DNA of 64,000 bases from Cavia porcellus (lineage: Eukaryota; Chordata; Mammalia; Rodentia; Caviidae): positions 14,948,001 to 15,012,000 of the forward strand of contig NW_026947492.1 in assembly GCF_034190915.1 (NCBI RefSeq), written 5' to 3'. Positions 63,771 through 64,000 of this stretch are shown here, piece by piece. A program made the translations under genes and the position numbers. Within the stretch, counting starts at the first letter, position 1. Each line of letters begins with the position of its first letter. The notes under the pieces are model-generated. The model saw nothing but the letters and a program-made list of their open reading frames with translations, did no database searches and had not been told where the DNA came from.

Positions 63771-64000
63771 TCAAGTAAATCTGAAAGGAGACAGCAGCTC
63801 CAGGAGGAGGGAGGACTCGGGCATCCAGGCACCGCGCTCAGAGTTTCCGGGTCTCAGGAGTCCCAGCCCACATCCTTCACACTGCAGACGTCCACCTCCC
63901 AGGGGGCCTTGCTGCACACCTCAGGCGTGGACGGGAGGAGGTGGGGGCTTTGCTATTTCTAAAACACATTTTTCCTTTCCAGACCTTCATATGGCTCTGT
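63771..64000. other. Unique sequence to window end
   Basis: No feature recognised. Confidence 0.5.

Overview
The window looks like 64 kb of non-coding rodent nuclear DNA, intergenic or intronic. No host exon, intact host gene or functional RNA gene could be recognised. The case for a rodent rests on many tRNA-derived ID-type SINEs (box A/B core, 'GATAAAAA' start of the tail), 7SL-derived B1 SINEs and dimeric B1-dID SINEs. I saw no clear B2 or B4 element of mouse/rat type, so a lineage outside the mouse/rat group (for example a hystricomorph) is a reasonable but unproven inference.

Layout. 1-13 kb: mostly unique sequence with scattered ID, B1, MIR and MaLR-like repeats. 13.3-16.7 kb: two related, old, minus-strand LTR elements. 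17-20 kb: solo LTRs, a GT microsatellite and a CTCF-like motif. 22.4-25.3 kb: the standout feature, a young minus-strand provirus of the class II (IAP-like betaretroviral) type. It has two 485-bp LTRs that I cannot tell apart by eye, a perfect 6-bp target duplication, a purine tract, a leader with a good splice donor, a shortened gag and only the last part of integrase. An ID SINE sits exactly at the gag/pol gap. 25.3-29.1 kb: MaLR-like LTRs and SINEs. 29.6-31.1 kb: an older minus-strand retrovirus with LTR, purine tract and a broken env TM region. 31-36 kb: mostly unique, with one candidate enhancer and a perfect CTCF-consensus match. 37-41 kb: AT-rich, with ID SINEs and an inverted pair of MaLR-like LTRs. 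41-50 kb: mostly unique, with a U2 snRNA fragment and ancient MIR/MLT pieces. 50-58 kb: SINE-rich, with nested insertions and microsatellites. 58-64 kb: unique and more GC-rich, with a second perfect CTCF-consensus match, a CpG-dense near-palindrome and late B1 copies.

Nothing here forms a gene pathway. The functional interest lies in the mobile elements (above all the deleted provirus, which looks like a non-autonomous retroelement carrying a captured SINE) and in possible chromatin-architecture and enhancer sites. All retroviral coding remnants are visibly broken and are described only as found.
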